DNA of 64,000 nt from Plantago ovata (GCA_028274465.1 CM051456.1:77300753-77364752); one strand, 5' to 3'; shown: positions 46,431 to 58,912, numbered from the stretch's first letter. Notes: a model not told the origin generated them from the letters alone. Numbers and translations are program-made.

Positions 46431-47956
46431 CATCTAGTATCACATTTTATTTTCTCATTTTCTTACTGCTAGGGACTAGCGTTAATTTCATGAGGGGGAT
46501 GGGATTTAAGTGATCTAGTATTGTTAGTTTGGAGCTTGACATTAGTAGGCTGAGTATAGTACCTTGCATGTTTTATCCGTCTGCATTCGCATTTGCACGT
46601 TTACCGCTTTCTTAGATTTTTTAGGTTGCATTCACTACATTCATCCTAGGATAGTCTTGCATGTTTTATATGGAGTTTATTGCCGAATTTTTCGAACTTT
46701 TTTATTGGGTAGATTAACTAACTATGCCATTAATCATATGCTTCATCTCCATGAATTTGTTTGAGGTTTTCTGGCTTGGCTTGTCACATATATGTATTGC
46801 ACTTAGTTAAGCTTGGTAGTCTCGACATCACTTAGTGGTGTTTTCTCTACTGCAGTTCACGAAGGCCTTTATAATAGGATGATGCATGTTAGGGTCTTAT
46901 GGTTGTTTTCCCAAGTAATTATGTACCTAAGAGACAACAAGTCTTCACCATGCTTTGAGATTGCTAAATGCCTAGGAAGGAGGTAGTGTGAGGTTGTGTG
47001 ATCCTTTGTTTTTAACCTATTCTTCCGAATAGGTTTGGGGAGGGGGTTACACCATCATTAGACTTGTTTTTCGTTTTTCATTTCCGTATTGTGAGTTTAT
47101 TTTTCCTTTTCCGTAAATTTTGTACTCCAACCTATTCTTTCGAATAGGTTTGGGGAGGTCGTTGTGAGTCATTTTGTTTCTCTTTTTGTTATGCTACTGC
47201 TGGCTAAAAAAATGGAAAAAAAGAAAGAAAAATTCCAGGAAAAAAGAAAAAAAAAAAAAAGAAAAAAAAAAGAAACTGGAAAGAGAAAAAAGGAAAAAAA
47301 GAAAAGACCCCAAAAAAGGCAAGGAAGGGTCCAAAAAAGAAAGCCAAATAGCAGTTTAGCAAAGTGTTGTGTCTCATTTTCCAATTCTTGTAATGTTCGT
47401 AATCGTGTTTTAATTTTCTATTTTTGTCTTTTGTTTTTGAGTGTCATCTGTTCTAGACCACCCTCGTCCTGCCATTCAGGAAGTGGTGAATAGCTTAAGA
47501 CTTTACTTGAGAGATGGGTAGAATAGGGGAGTGTTATCTTTTATAGGGAACCCTCCTTCGTTTGATGAGAGCCAGTACTGGTTCGACCTCTTTGAGGGAA
47601 AGTCTTAAACTTGGTGAACAACAGTAAGTCGTTAGTTTCATAGGCACGGGACAACCATTCGTATCTTAGCATGCTTCATTACGTCGTCACTGACTAGGTC
47701 CAGGTAGAGAATGTTACGAGAGACTTTCTTGTCTTGACATAAGTACTTATGTGGATGTGTATGGGTCAATCGAGGTATTCTTCAACCTATATTCATGCTT
47801 TGATTTATATGGTTCATGTGCATATGTTTTTTGATAGATTCGGTAGATTAGTTCATTTTATTTGGCATGAGACTCCATTTTATGTGTTGCATTGTTTTTT
47901 GCATTAGAGTCTAGCTTAGTTTCTTGAGGGCAAGCAAAGGTTCGGTTTGGGGTGTT
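46431..47956 (+). other. C1 3' non-coding region, A-rich tract, hairpins, polypurine tract
   Basis: Two copies of hairpin AACCTATTC-nnnn-GAATAGGTT (47014-47035, 47129-47150), each followed by TGGGGAGG. A purine run, mostly A, at 47206-47345. The polypurine tract GGTTTGGGGTGT lies at 47945-47956. No gene; the Lys-rich open frame at 47164-47493 is composition. Confidence 0.75.
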
Positions 47957-49252
47957 TGATGAATGTGTATTTTACACTATCATTTGAGTCTTTTTCACCT
48001 ATTTTAGCTATCCTCTATGTTAATTTAGCTATATTTTAGTGCATTTTATTAGAATAGTGTCACGTTTCCCTTTAGTTTTTATTTTACAGGTTTTGGTTGA
48101 AAAACGAGGATTTCAGGGCAATTATATTGAAGTTGACAAGGAATTGGTGTTCGAGAAGCCTATTTGGAGTATCTGAAGGTTTCCGGATAAGATTTGGAGT
48201 CTAGGGGTCGAATCTGGAGATTAGAAGGCCACTAGAAGTCAGAAACCGAGTCCGAAAAGGGGAAAAAATCCAAAAACGCGTCGAAAACGCGGAAAATTCG
48301 GAAAATTACTCCCGGGCGAATAGCCCGGGACGTGGGGCGAATTGCGCGGTCTGTGGGGCCGTTCGCCCCACACAAATTCGAATACTATATATAGTTGCTC
48401 AGTTTTTCTCCGAAATTCATACTTTTCCAGACCTATTCTCTCACCTTTCTCTGTAGTTTTAGGTAGGAACTTCCCAGAGCCTGTTCTGGGGGTTCGTAGC
48501 TTAGGAGATACTTTTTCATAGCAGTTTGGAGCTTGTAAGATCGCGATTCTTCGGAGACTGACAACCTTCGGTAACATTGTATCTTACAGTTTTTCTACTT
48601 ATTTTTATATATCTTTCAACATGTTTTCTTCTATGATTTATGTTGATTGCAGGACAACTATGAGTAGCTAAACTTATCGTTGGTGATAGTATGTGAATTC
48701 TTAGCGAAGGGTTGATAATTATGCTAATGGCTATATCGCGCATTATACTCCGTGTTATTGCTTTATTTCTTTGATCTAGCGGAATCTATATCTTCGTATG
48801 TTGATTAATTATTATGCACGATTGGACAATTCATTAGACTAGCATATCTATATCTTCGTAGTGTCGAATAATTACGGAACACAATTGGACAATTTAATAG
48901 TCTTTTGACCTATCTATTTATCTTCGTAGTGTTTGATAATTACAACAGGACAATTTATTGATCAAAGATCTCCATGCAAAACCGAGGAATTTACGCATGA
49001 TTATTAACCCGTTATGCTTTGAAGGACCATACTATCACCAATCTCCATTATCTGTTAGAAAAACCTTTGCTACACCGTCTGCTGTTTTTATATTCTTTAG
49101 TTAAATAGATTAAGCTAGTTATAGTCCTTAGAAAACGACAGTCGAGGTCATTCTACTGATACACTACGGTTTTCGTTGTAGTTGTGAATTGCCTTTGGCT
49201 AAATATCAAATTTATTTGCTTGATCCGGAACTGACAATCCCGCGTTTCATCA
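47957..49252 (+). repeat. C1 3' LTR
   Basis: 1296 bp, TGATGAATG to TTTCATCA. The palindrome cluster at 48310-48370 has lost one unit compared with the 5' LTR. The TATA box is near 48383-48394. Confidence 0.92.
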
Positions 49253-49363
49253 ACAAACATATATTATATTACGTTGACCTGTGTAATAGTACATATATGC
49301 CCTTAATAAGGGTTGTATGCCCTTAATAAAGACTGTCTCTAGGACATATACACTATCAATCTC

Positions 49364-49930
49364 TCCTTTCTTCATTTTCTCATTTCTGACATCACTGTAG
49401 AAGGCTTCAATTTCTTCGTCAGTGGCAGTGATGTCATCTTCAGTTCCAGTGGTCGGAATCTGAAAGATGTCGGCTAAATCAGTCCATTTTAGGACGATTT
49501 GCACATTATGAACTGTGGTGAAGATCACTTTTTCTGTGACTCCTTGACCATCAGTTAGAGTCTGGATTTATGCATTATTGTAGAACTCCATTGTATCTAA
49601 CATACTCACTTTCTTAGGGCGAGCTGTTATAAAGAGAGTGAGGCCTTGATGTTTTAACAAGTCAAGTGCCTCCTCATTGTCACCGTCAAGTTCTTGTTCA
49701 TAGAAGTATCGGATATACTTCTCATTGGCAAAACCACCCCATTGCATCATCATCTCACACTTTGCAGTGTCTAGATATGCAGGCGGCATGGGTTTCTCAG
49801 TTATTCTATCGTTTTTCAACACAACTTTCACTGTGTTGGTCACCGGAGTTATTACCGGAGGAGTGCTTTTTCCAGCACTGTCAACCTTAGATGATTTTGA
49901 TGTCTTAGAGGACTGTCTATTTGGTGCCAT
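49364..49930 (-). pseudogene. S1 env-like reading frame, N-terminal part
   Basis: Starts MAPNRQSSKTSKSSK at 49930, then DTAKCEMMMQWGGFANEKY and KWTDLADIFQIP, colinear with S2 23840-24399. One in-frame stop near 49568 (TAA). It continues at 40815 across solo LTR B3. Confidence 0.78.
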
Positions 49931-50647
49931 TTCTTTTATAGGGTGAGAAATGTGTACGAAAAAGATTACTTTGCTTTTTGACCGGAGGTACAGTAGATTC
50001 AGGCTAAAATTTGCAGAGAAAGGAAATGTGAGTTAAAGAATTTTGTCTTTCTCTAACTCCTTGTTTATATAGTGTCTCTGATATCCAAGAAGCTCAATCG
50101 ATTTTGAGTTCTCAGCATGGGTAAATCAGAGATTCAACAGCGTTAGTGGAGCCTTTGCATTAAATGCGCAGTGGCCCACTAACAAAACCGTCAGAGCACT
50201 CTTTCTCTCTGCAATGTTAACCGTTAGATCAAAAACGCCTTTTTTAATCAATGGCCACGATTGTAATTCATGTCATGACTATTAGAGAGTTTATCTGTGC
50301 CCGATTAACGTCACAAATTGATTTTACCTAGATTTATGGGATTTGATTGCTTGCTGAAGTAAACAAGAATCTTTTCAGCGAGTTTGTGTAACCAGCCTTG
50401 TTACTTGCTGAAAGTTCCCTCTTAATCAAATATCTCATATTTCCTTAAATTAAAAGATATTTCTGAGTTCTCGTATCAGCAAATTCTTTTTATCTTGAGA
50501 TATATTTTGGTAAAATCTGAGAAGTGAGTTTGCTCTTTTCTGAGTTCCCGTCTCAGAATTTTCCTTTGATACTTGAATACCTGTTTCAGTATCTTTGATT
50601 GTCTGAATGCCTGTTTCAGCAATCTTTAAGGTTTTTCTCTTACTGAG
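49931..50647 (-). promoter_or_regulatory. S1 pol/env-like spacer with TATA box and hairpin ladder
   Basis: CTATATAAAC on the minus strand at 50063-50072, 132 bases before the ATG, as in S2. At least four CTGA...TCAG hairpin units at about 50464-50625. The C2 junction at 50648 falls inside a further unit. No gene. Confidence 0.6.
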
Positions 50648-51548
50648 TGATGAACGGAGATTTGTCAGGTCCCGGTTCAGTCAAATAAATTTGTTATTAG
50701 CCAAAGGCAATCCACAACTACAACGAAAACCGTAGTGTAGCAGTAGAATGACTCGAGTGTCGTTCTCTCAGGACTATAACTTGCTTTATCTATTTAACAA
50801 GAGAATATAAAACAGCAGACAGATAGCAATAGGGGGTTTCTAGAAGATAATGGAGATTGGTGATAGTATGGTCCTTCTTAACATAATGGGTCGATAATCA
50901 TGCATAAATTCCTCGGTCTTGCATAGAGATCTTTGAATCAATCTAGTGTCCTGTTGTAAGTATTAAGCACTACGAAGATAATTTGGTCTGACTAGTCAAT
51001 CACGATTGTCCTAATGTGTTCCGTAATTATTCAACACTACGAAGATAATTGGTGTGATGGTCGACTAGTGTCCAATTGTGCATAATAATCAATACAACAT
51101 ACGAGAATTTTGGTTACAACTGATCAACGAAATAAAGCAATGACATGGAGTATAATGCGCGATATAGCCATTAGCATGATTATCTTCCCTTCGCTAAGAA
51201 TTCACATACTATCACCAACGATAAATTTAGCTACTCATAATAGGCATGCAATCAACAGAAATCATAGAAGAAAACATGTTGAAAGAATATAAAATAAGTA
51301 GAATAAAACTGTAAGATACAAAGTTACCGAAGGTTGTCAATCTCCGGATGATTGCGGTCCTACGAGCTCCAAACTGCTATGAAAAAGTATCCCCTAAGCT
51401 ACAGAACTCCCAGGACAGGCCCCGGGAAGTTCCTACCTAAAACTATAGAGAGAGGTGAGAAAGTAGGTCTGGAAAGATATGATTTTTGGAGAAAAACTGA
51501 GCACTATATATAGGCCCCGAAAAAAATCCGGGGCGGTTCGCCCCCCGG
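50648..51548 (-). repeat. C2 3' LTR remnant
   Basis: The plus strand begins TGATGAACGG at 50648, the exact LTR terminus. The sequence runs through the TATA box (near 51504-51515) to the GC palindromes, then jumps at GGCTTACTG into internal sequence matching C1 near 47628. Confidence 0.82.
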
Positions 51549-52749
51549 CTTACTGTTGTTCACCAAGTTTAAGACTTTTCCTCAAAAGAGGTCGAACCAG
51601 TTCTGGCTCTCATCAAACGAAGGAGGGTTCCCTATAAAAGATAACACTCCCCTATTCTACCCATCTCTCAAGTAAAGTCTTAAGCTATTCACCACTTCCT
51701 GAATGGCAGGACGAGGGTGGTCTAGAACAGATGACACTCAAGACAAAAAAGATAAAAGATAAAAAATAGAAAATTACAACATGATTACGAACAATACGAA
51801 AAAATGGAAAAGACTCAAACTTTGCTAAACTACTATTTGGCTTTCTTTTTTTAGACCCTTCTTTTCTTTTTTGGGGTCTTTTCTTTTTTCTTTTTTTTCC
51901 TTTCCAGATTCTTTTTTTTTCTTTTTTTCTTGAATTTTCTTTCTTTTTTTTTCGATTTTTTTTTTAGCCAGCAGTAGCATAATAAAAAGAGAAACAAAAT
52001 GACTCACACGACTTCCCCAAACCTATTCGAAAGAATAGGTTGGAGTAAAAAAATTTACGAAAAAATGAAAAATAAACTCACGATACGAAAATGAAAAAAC
52101 AGAAACAAGTCTTTGATGGTGCAACCCCCTCCCCCCAAACCTATTCGGAAGAATAGGTTATAAACAAAGGATCACACAACCTCACACTACCTCCTTCCTA
52201 GGCATTTAGCAATCTCAAAGCATGGTGAAGACTTGTTGCCTCTTAGGTACATAATTACTCGGGAAACAACCATAAGACCCTAACATGCATCATCCTATTA
52301 TAAAGGCCTTCGTGAACCGCAGTAGAGAAAACACCACTAAGTGATGTCGAGACTACCATGCTTAACTAAGTGCAATACATAAATGTGGCAAACCAAGCGA
52401 GAAAAACCTCAAACAAATTCATAGAGATGAAGCATACGATTAATGACATAGTTAGTTGATCTACCCAATATAAAAGTTCAAAAATTTCGGCAATAAACTC
52501 CATATAAAACATGCAAGACTATCCTAGGATGAATGCAGTGAAATGCAACCTAAAAAATCTAAGAAAGTAGTAAACGTGCAAATGCAAATGCAAACGGATA
52601 AAGCATGCGAGGTACTATTCTCATCCTACCAATACCAAGCTCCAAGCTAACAACATCAGATCACTTAAATCCCATCCCCCCTCATGAAATTAACGCTAGT
52701 CCCTAGCAGTAAGAAAATGAGGAAATAAAATGTGATACTAGATGTTACC

Positions 52750-53610
52750 CCATGGTTTGGCCTCGGTCTGCTGAGTATGCTGCTTGTGATTTATTGGTCC
52801 TTCTCGGGGAGCTTCATAAGGAGTCATCAGGTCTTCAGGTAGGCGCGGTAGTTTCAATTATGGGTCGTATAGGAGCAACTCCTCAGTTAGTATCATCATT
52901 GCCCGTATGGCCTTCATTGTCACCACTATCACGCACATCCTCACTAGTAGAGTTGTAGTGGCAGGTAGAATTCTCAAGATTAGCCGCCGCTGTTATGGAA
53001 TCCTCCATCCTGTAGCCCTTGAATAGGATGTGAACTGTTGAAGGGGAAAGGGCAGTGGTATCAGGACTTCCCCCTCCAACGGTTTTCACCACGAGAAGGT
53101 TTCAGTAAGCTGCTCGGATACTCAGAAATCTTCTACCTTTTTCTCCAATTTTGTCCACATTCTCTACAGTTGATGCTCCCAATATCAATGTTATGCTCCT
53201 TTTAGAGGCAGGAATGGGGCACCCCAACAAGGCGCTGAGTACCCATGTCATTATGTTTTGGAACCAAGCTAGCGCTTCGGAACCTTCTAGCAACTGCGAA
53301 CTCAAGATTGAATCCGTCGTGGCGAGAATGTCCCGGTGCCTTCCAGTTCACTCGAACTATACAGTCCTCGTGATAGAGAGATGACGTAATAATGGTTTCT
53401 GTTCTGTCGGTGGTGCATGAATAGGCATAGGAGTCCTTACACCAGGTGTACTCTAGCTCCTCCTCTTGGATAATCTACGACGTTGTTGCAAAACCCCTTG
53501 GCTCGAACGCACATCTAGCGAGCTCACCTTCCTTGACATGGTTCTTCACAGCAATCATACGTGAATGCTCCCTTTCCTTGGTATGGTACCTACAAACAGC
53601 TGTTAGCACC
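52750..53610 (-). pseudogene. C2 env-position reading frame, decayed
   Basis: Matches C1 45540-46430 with several extra stops and indels. The ATG region reads CCATACCAAGG after a TTTGTAG acceptor-like site, as in C1. 53611-54340 is AT-rich non-coding sequence matching C1 44860-45530. Confidence 0.5.
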
Positions 53611-54642
53611 TCGTATGACACAAAACTGACTCAAATACATACTAGTGTAAAAGTGAAACACACAAGTGATAAAATCAACATTCGAGCTCCCCAAAACGAA
53701 ATGTCTAGCCTAGCTTCTGCATCATGCAACATACCAATGTAACTACTACATGCAATACATCTCATCATGCTTTTACTAGACAACCAATATCCTTGATAAC
53801 AAGGCTCAATTCATACCATAGCAACGAAAAATTCTACCAACATAAATCCTCATTCTCAACAATTAAGCATTCTAGTGTCAAATCCACCAACATTACATCA
53901 ATAAACACAATCATATGCAAGAAATCAAAGATAAAGACATATTGCAGAACAAGATATATCATCTAGCAACAAAAATACCAAAATCAACAATCCAAGCAAA
54001 ATTGAGCATGCAATTGATGGTAAATAACATGTCTAATCATACAAACAACATACCCATGCATCAAATAAGAATAATTGAAGCTCAAAATAGAAAACCCCCA
54101 AATTCGAAAATTAGGGTTCTAAGGATGATACCTCAGATCTGCAAATCTAACGAATTAGGATGAAATATGTTCGGATAGGATGATAGATCATGTAATAGGC
54201 TTCGAATTAAGCTAAAGAACACTCAATTTGGTCAAGAAATGAAGAAGTTATGAAGATTTAGAAGCAAAATCGCACTTTTCGGGTTTTTGGGAGGATGGAT
54301 GAAGAAGAATGAAGAAAATAAGGTTTTGGGGATGTAATCCGCGTTTTTGAAGTTCTGGGACCGTGGGGCGGTTCGCCCCGTGCTCCCCAATATGGGGAGA
54401 CGGTTCCCGACGTCAGAAAATGCGGTTTTAATCTCCGAAACCAATTTTTTCAAAAAACCACTCGAAAAATCTCACTCAAACAAAAGCATATACGACACAG
54501 ACATGAACAAATTCGCATATGAGAAGCAAATAGTTCAAGAATGAATGCATGCAGAAAAGCAGTAAAGAAAGCGGTAAAAATTCCGGGTTGCCACCCGGAT
54601 AGCGTCATTGTTTAAAGTCTTTGACTCGACTCCTGTCTGCGC

Positions 54643-55338
54643 CTATCTCTTCTTTTTGCGGGTACTACGCTTCCCCTTCATTGATCTCCTTTCCATGCCA
54701 CGAACCTGTGAATAAGAAAGAATATAGGCTGCAAGACCACAGTAGTGAGTAGTAATATCAGGCGGTTCAGGTGGATCAGGTATGGCTTGCAACATGTGTT
54801 GCTTGCCATCCACTTCGATAGTGCAAGTTCTTTGGTAGATATCCATCACTGAGCGTAGTTTAGTCAAGAACGTTTGCCCTAAGAGTATGACATCCCCCGT
54901 TCCAGGTGCAGACGCCGGCATAACTACAAAATTGGTGTCTATAGATGCTTCACCAATCTTGACCAACACATTTTTCACAATGCCCTCGGGTCTCATAAAG
55001 GATCCATCCGCCAACTGTTTATTAGGAGGTCTTCCAACAAAAAACTCGTACGGAGTTTTGTTGTATTCCTTAGTAATAAGACAACTGTTTTGAGTGTAAC
55101 ATGCGGTATTAATCGCTTCAACCCAGTAAGCCTCACTTATTTCAGTGTCAGCAAGCATTGTTCTTGCGTCTTCTTTTACGGTGCGATTCTTCCTTTCAGC
55201 AACACCGTTTTGTTGTGGTGTCCATACTGAGGATAACTGATGTTGTATGCCTTTTGTAGTGCAATACTCAGTTATGTACTGGTTTACAAACTCAGTACCA
55301 TGGTCTGTCCTTATGACTTTTACCTTGTCATTTTTCAT
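54643..55338 (-). pseudogene. Chimeric frame: copia integrase fused to Athila-like protease
   Basis: One 231-codon open frame. The first about 106 residues are S1 integrase (RTDHGTEF, GVAERKNRT, NKTPYEFFVGRPPN). From about 55022 the frame enters C2 protease (LADGSFMRPEGIVKN, DVILLGQTFLTKL) and ends KRSTRKKKR. The joint keeps the frame by chance or by survival. It lacks the first integrase Asp and the protease Asp, so enzyme function is unlikely. No promoter is seen. Confidence 0.85.
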
Positions 55339-55391
55339 GACTTCAAGCTTTTCAGCAAGTTAGGTATTTCATTCCTTGTTTCAGATTTGTG
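55023..55391 (-). pseudogene. S1 integrase core fragment
   Basis: Last surviving pol piece of S1. It keeps the second Asp (RTDHGTEF) and the Glu (GVAERKNRT) of the triad, and TGG (AYWVEA) where S2 has a stop. At 55391 it ends against C3 after CAGATTTGTG. Confidence 0.82.
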
Positions 55392-55855
55392 TAGCTAAAT
55401 CTATCGTTGGTGATAGTATGTGATTTCTTAGCTAGGGTTCTTAATTATGCATGATGGCTGTAACGCGAATCAGACTTTGAGTTATTGCTTTATTTGTTTG
55501 ATCTATATAAGCCCTCTATCTTCGTAGTGTTGAATTGAACGGAACACATTGGACAATTCATGATCTTAGATTTCTATGCAAAACGATCGGGTACTTCATG
55601 CATGATTATTAACCTGATGCTTTGAATGATCATACTATCACTAACTTCCATTATCTTTGATAAGAAAAATCTGTGCTAAGTCGTTTGTTGAGTTTATAGT
55701 TTAAGTTAAATTAGATAAAGCTAGTTATAGTCCTTAGAGATCGACACTCGAGGTTATTTTACTGCTACACTACGGTTTTCGTTGTAGTTGTGAATTTCCT
55801 TTGGCTAAAACAATTTTATTTGATTAATTGAGTCTGACAAACTTCCAGTTCATCA
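55392..55855 (+). repeat. C3: 3' part of a diverged C-family LTR
   Basis: Matches the C1 LTR from about 43572 to its end (GTAGCTAAA...TTCATCA) with many differences and several small deletions. The last four bases are the LTR terminus; the next base starts unrelated sequence of region D. Confidence 0.8.
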
Positions 55856-56269
55856 GAATGGAATGACTTCTTGCCACCTTTTTTCTTTGAAAATTATCTC
55901 GAGGAGATAATTGACGTGGTTGTCGCTCCTTTTTTAATCCAAGTGATATGGTCCTCGCGCTGCGGATTACCTAGCGTGATCAAGTAATCTGCACTGACAT
56001 GGGAAAGTGTGACCGAGCGGGAGCGTTGAGGGAAAATTTGTAAATTTTCCAGGCGGCTGTGATCTGGGTCGTTGATAGAGGCCACGTATTCGGTCCAAAT
56101 AGAGCGAGGGGCACCGACGGTTCGAATTCCTGGGATACCCTTCTATAAATAGGGGAGGACTGATTCATTTCTCACTTTTCGCAAAAAAAATCACTCAGAG
56201 CATTAGAGAGAGCGAGGAGCATCATATCGAGATCGAGGAGCTGAATCTTGCGATCGAGGAGTCTTTCAG
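55856..56269 (+). promoter_or_regulatory. Putative promoter and first non-coding exon of D
   Basis: TATAAATA at 56144-56151 is followed by a purine-rich leader (GAGAGAGCGAGGAGC) and a strong 5' splice site, TTTCAG|GTGAGTAAAAG, at 56269/56270. 55856-56140 has no gene that I can see. Transcription would start roughly 30 bp after the TATA box. Confidence 0.55.
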
Positions 56270-58912
56270 GTGAGTAAAAGACGCTTTTTCCGGCGAATCC
56301 TCTACTGTTCCGAGTTCACCTCCGTTCTTAAGCACTTAATCAAGTAAGTACCTCTTCTAATGTGCTTAAAGTAGTTTGAATGCATGCCTTACTTGCTCCA
56401 TTTACTCCTTTCCGTTACGGGGGCGTACGCCCTCCGCCTGAGTCCTCGCCGGCGTATGGCAGGCTTGAGAACAATCCCAGGACTTAACAACATACTTAAA
56501 CGGACCGTAATTCGTGCCTCTTTATAATGTTGTAATTGAACTGTAGATTCGTATGCTTGAATTTCCGTAAATTTCGCATGTTTCCCCCCCTTTTCAATTT
56601 CTGTAACCCCATCGCCTCCTTAGATTCGCCGTTAAATTTGTCAAGTATTAGAACTGTAGGTTGATAGTGTATATGTCCTAGAGACAGTCCTTATTAAGGG
56701 CATGCAGCCCTTATAGAGGGCATATATGTACTATTACACAGGTCAACGTAATATAATATATGTTTGTCGTTTTACTATTGAGTATCGCTTTCATATTTAT
56801 ATTACACCAGGCATGCAGCATGTCATATCTCTATTTCTGTCTGTATTGATATTAAACATGTCCCCTCGGATAGATGACCGATCACATAGATAGTGGGAGC
56901 TATGTGAGTTATCATCTATCCCAAACTCTCCCTAGACGAGGTTCATCTCGGATGTAAGGGTCTGAATGAACCAGATGAGACTAGTATGCATGGAGGTTAT
57001 ACTTGTTGGAGCAAGTGTGAGCCGATCCCACGGCCACGCAACGGATTGTTGGACAATCGATAAACGTTCCCATAACTGCGCATAGTTGTTCGAAGAATGA
57101 TTATCGAACAATGGAAGTACCCACCGGACACTCCCATCGATGTATACTCTACACCGAAGTGTCTATGGGAACCGGTAAGTTGTCGAAGTGATGCGAGTCG
57201 TCCTTTGGACTTACAGGACTTTATCATCACATTTGTTGCCCCATATCCTTGGTGGACCCGTCGATGTCAGCTCTGAATAAGCAGTTGACCTAAGACACGA
57301 TCCAGGATTATGGCTACATACAAATGGGGATGATAAGTGTTTCTGTGAAGGATTCATCTCTCACGTGTAGCACAGGAGAGCACTGCTCATAGTCGTTCAT
57401 AGTTGTGATTGGTAAAATCGCTGGCCAGCGTATCAATATTATTATGATGGTCATAATAGATATTGGATTCACCAGGCAACTCACTGAAGACGCCCGTGGA
57501 TGTATTATTGGGATAGACACTTCATCGATCCTAGATACATTCGAGCAAGTCAGATGAAGGGACGTTACCATCGCCGCATTGAGCGCAACTGGCTTCGCAA
57601 CGAAAGGGTTTTCTTTGAGAAACCTCTCAAACGTCCTCATGTATTAATATTGCTAATGGAACCGTCTAGAAATTCCATTTTGCCTAGTCTAGGACTTGCT
57701 TAATACAATGAGGCCCTATGGGTCACACTATGTGGTGATTCAGCTTATCCGAGTATCCTTGAAGATGGAATCGCAATTAATTTGGAATTAATTGTGATTG
57801 ATGGATTATAATTAATATGGAATTAATTATAATATTTAGTGGCTAAATTAATGATTTGGAATTATTAATTGAATTGGCTAATTAATTGTATTTTATGTAA
57901 ATACAATTAAAGATTATATTTTAGAAATATAATAGAGGTTTAATTTGAAAGGAAATGTTAATTTAGAATTAATATATGCACATGGGCAAAATCTACTTGG
58001 AGTTTGAATTGCCTTAGAACTATAAGTGGGTCCCAAAATCGGGACCCACCTATCAACCTTAGGACACGCGCGCGCGCGAGAGATGGATTAGGGGAAGGAG
58101 TTCGACTCCTTCTTCTATTAGAAGTCTAAGGGATAAGTTAGATTTTCCTGATTGAGTTTTAATTTGATTGGGAATGAATCTCGACTTGAAATTGGTTTCC
58201 TAGTGCGATAAGAATTAGATTCTTATTCCTTTATGAAGTCTAATTGCTTATGCCTTAGGCTTCTATTGACTACTATATATAGTAGACTATTAGAGAGCTT
58301 TTGACATAGATTTTCACATAGCTGAAGAATCAAATTCTTAGAGAATTATTCTACCTTTCTTAGAGAAAACAAAAGCTCTCCCCCACCTTACCTAAGCCAC
58401 GCGCGCGCCACCTACCGGAGGAATCGCCGCCCCATCTTCTTGGTCACACGAAGAATATCCTAGCATTCTTTCCGATAGGTTGTTCATCCGTGGATACCAA
58501 GGTTGAGGTTCTAGGAGCTGGAAACTAACTTTTATTGTCTTGCAGATAATCAAAGTATTGCAGATATCTTCGACTTCGACGAAGGAGAAGATACACCGGA
58601 TTATTACGAAGACTTGGAAGCTGCTTTGGAAGTAAGGTTAGTCTTCTAATTGACGTGTTTACATATATACGGCATATACATAATCAATTAACCTGCATGT
58701 TAAGAAAATTTTTGAAATTCCGCTGCGTACCCTAGGGGTAACTCTGACCGTATTTTTCTAACATAGGTTTTGTAACTCGTCGATATTAAGAGGTTGGTCG
58801 CTCCCTTTTGCTTGTCCTCGCATGTTGCTTGCTCCTCGCTCTGCTTTTATATTGTTGTAGCGTAACTTCTTTGTTAATTATGCCCTTTTTCTTGAGATTT
58901 TTCTCCATTCAG
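56270..58912 (+). other. Putative leader intron of D, invaded by B4
   Basis: GT at 56270 and AG at 58911-58912 (TTTTTCTCCATTCAG). Without B4 and one repeat copy it is about 540 bp, T-rich near the acceptor. Long leader introns are common in plant genes. Confidence 0.5.
56662..58763 (+). mobile_element. B4: solo B-family LTR
   Basis: 2102 bp, TGATAGTG to TTCTAACA, with direct repeat TAGGT (56657-56661, 58764-58768). No internal region. It carries the same palindromes (about 58025-58050, 58094-58115) and TATA segment (about 58271-58284) as the other B LTRs. Confidence 0.93.

Larger units (their letters stand above)
42845..49252 (+). mobile_element. C1: deleted Athila-like Gypsy element
   Basis: LTRs 42845-44159 and 47957-49252 with ends TGATGA...CATCA and direct repeat ACAAA (42840-42844, 49253-49257). 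The internal region is only 3.8 kb. It keeps a PBS, a protease end, a decayed env-position frame, an A-rich tract and a polypurine tract, but no gag, RT, RNase H or integrase. Layout and the GGGAGGCAACCC hairpin fit the Athila/Tat group as I know it. By eye about seven differences separate the first 270 bp of its LTRs. Confidence 0.85.
40821..49358 (-). mobile_element. B3: solo B-family LTR, split by C1
   Basis: LTR parts 40821-42844 and 49258-49358 make about 2.1 kb once C1 is removed. The ends are TGTAAGAAAATATGG and CACTATCA on the plus strand. The direct repeat ATCTC (40816-40820, 49359-49363) flanks a lone LTR with no internal region, the signature of recombination between the two LTRs of an inserted element. 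S2 near 23817 shows the empty site. Confidence 0.92.
50648..55022 (-). mobile_element. C2: Athila-like fragment replacing S1 RT/RNaseH
   Basis: Minus-strand C element. 3' LTR remnant 50648-51548 (its first about 400 bp missing), then A-rich tract (51840-51970), hairpins (52020-52041, 52138-52159), env-position remnant, GC palindromes (54362-54410), hairpin 54583-54598 and protease. It ends inside the protease at about 55022. There is no 5' LTR and no direct repeat, so the right border is a recombination or deletion joint. Confidence 0.8.

Noticed and set aside
47164..47493. Lys-rich 109-residue open frame
   Set aside because: It translates the A-rich purine tract of the C element 3' region and is not kept in C2.
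56108..56122. GGTTCGAATTCC, similar to a tRNA B-box
   Set aside because: No matching A-box, no cloverleaf arms and no T-run at the right distance; it sits upstream of a TATA box of a pol II-type unit.
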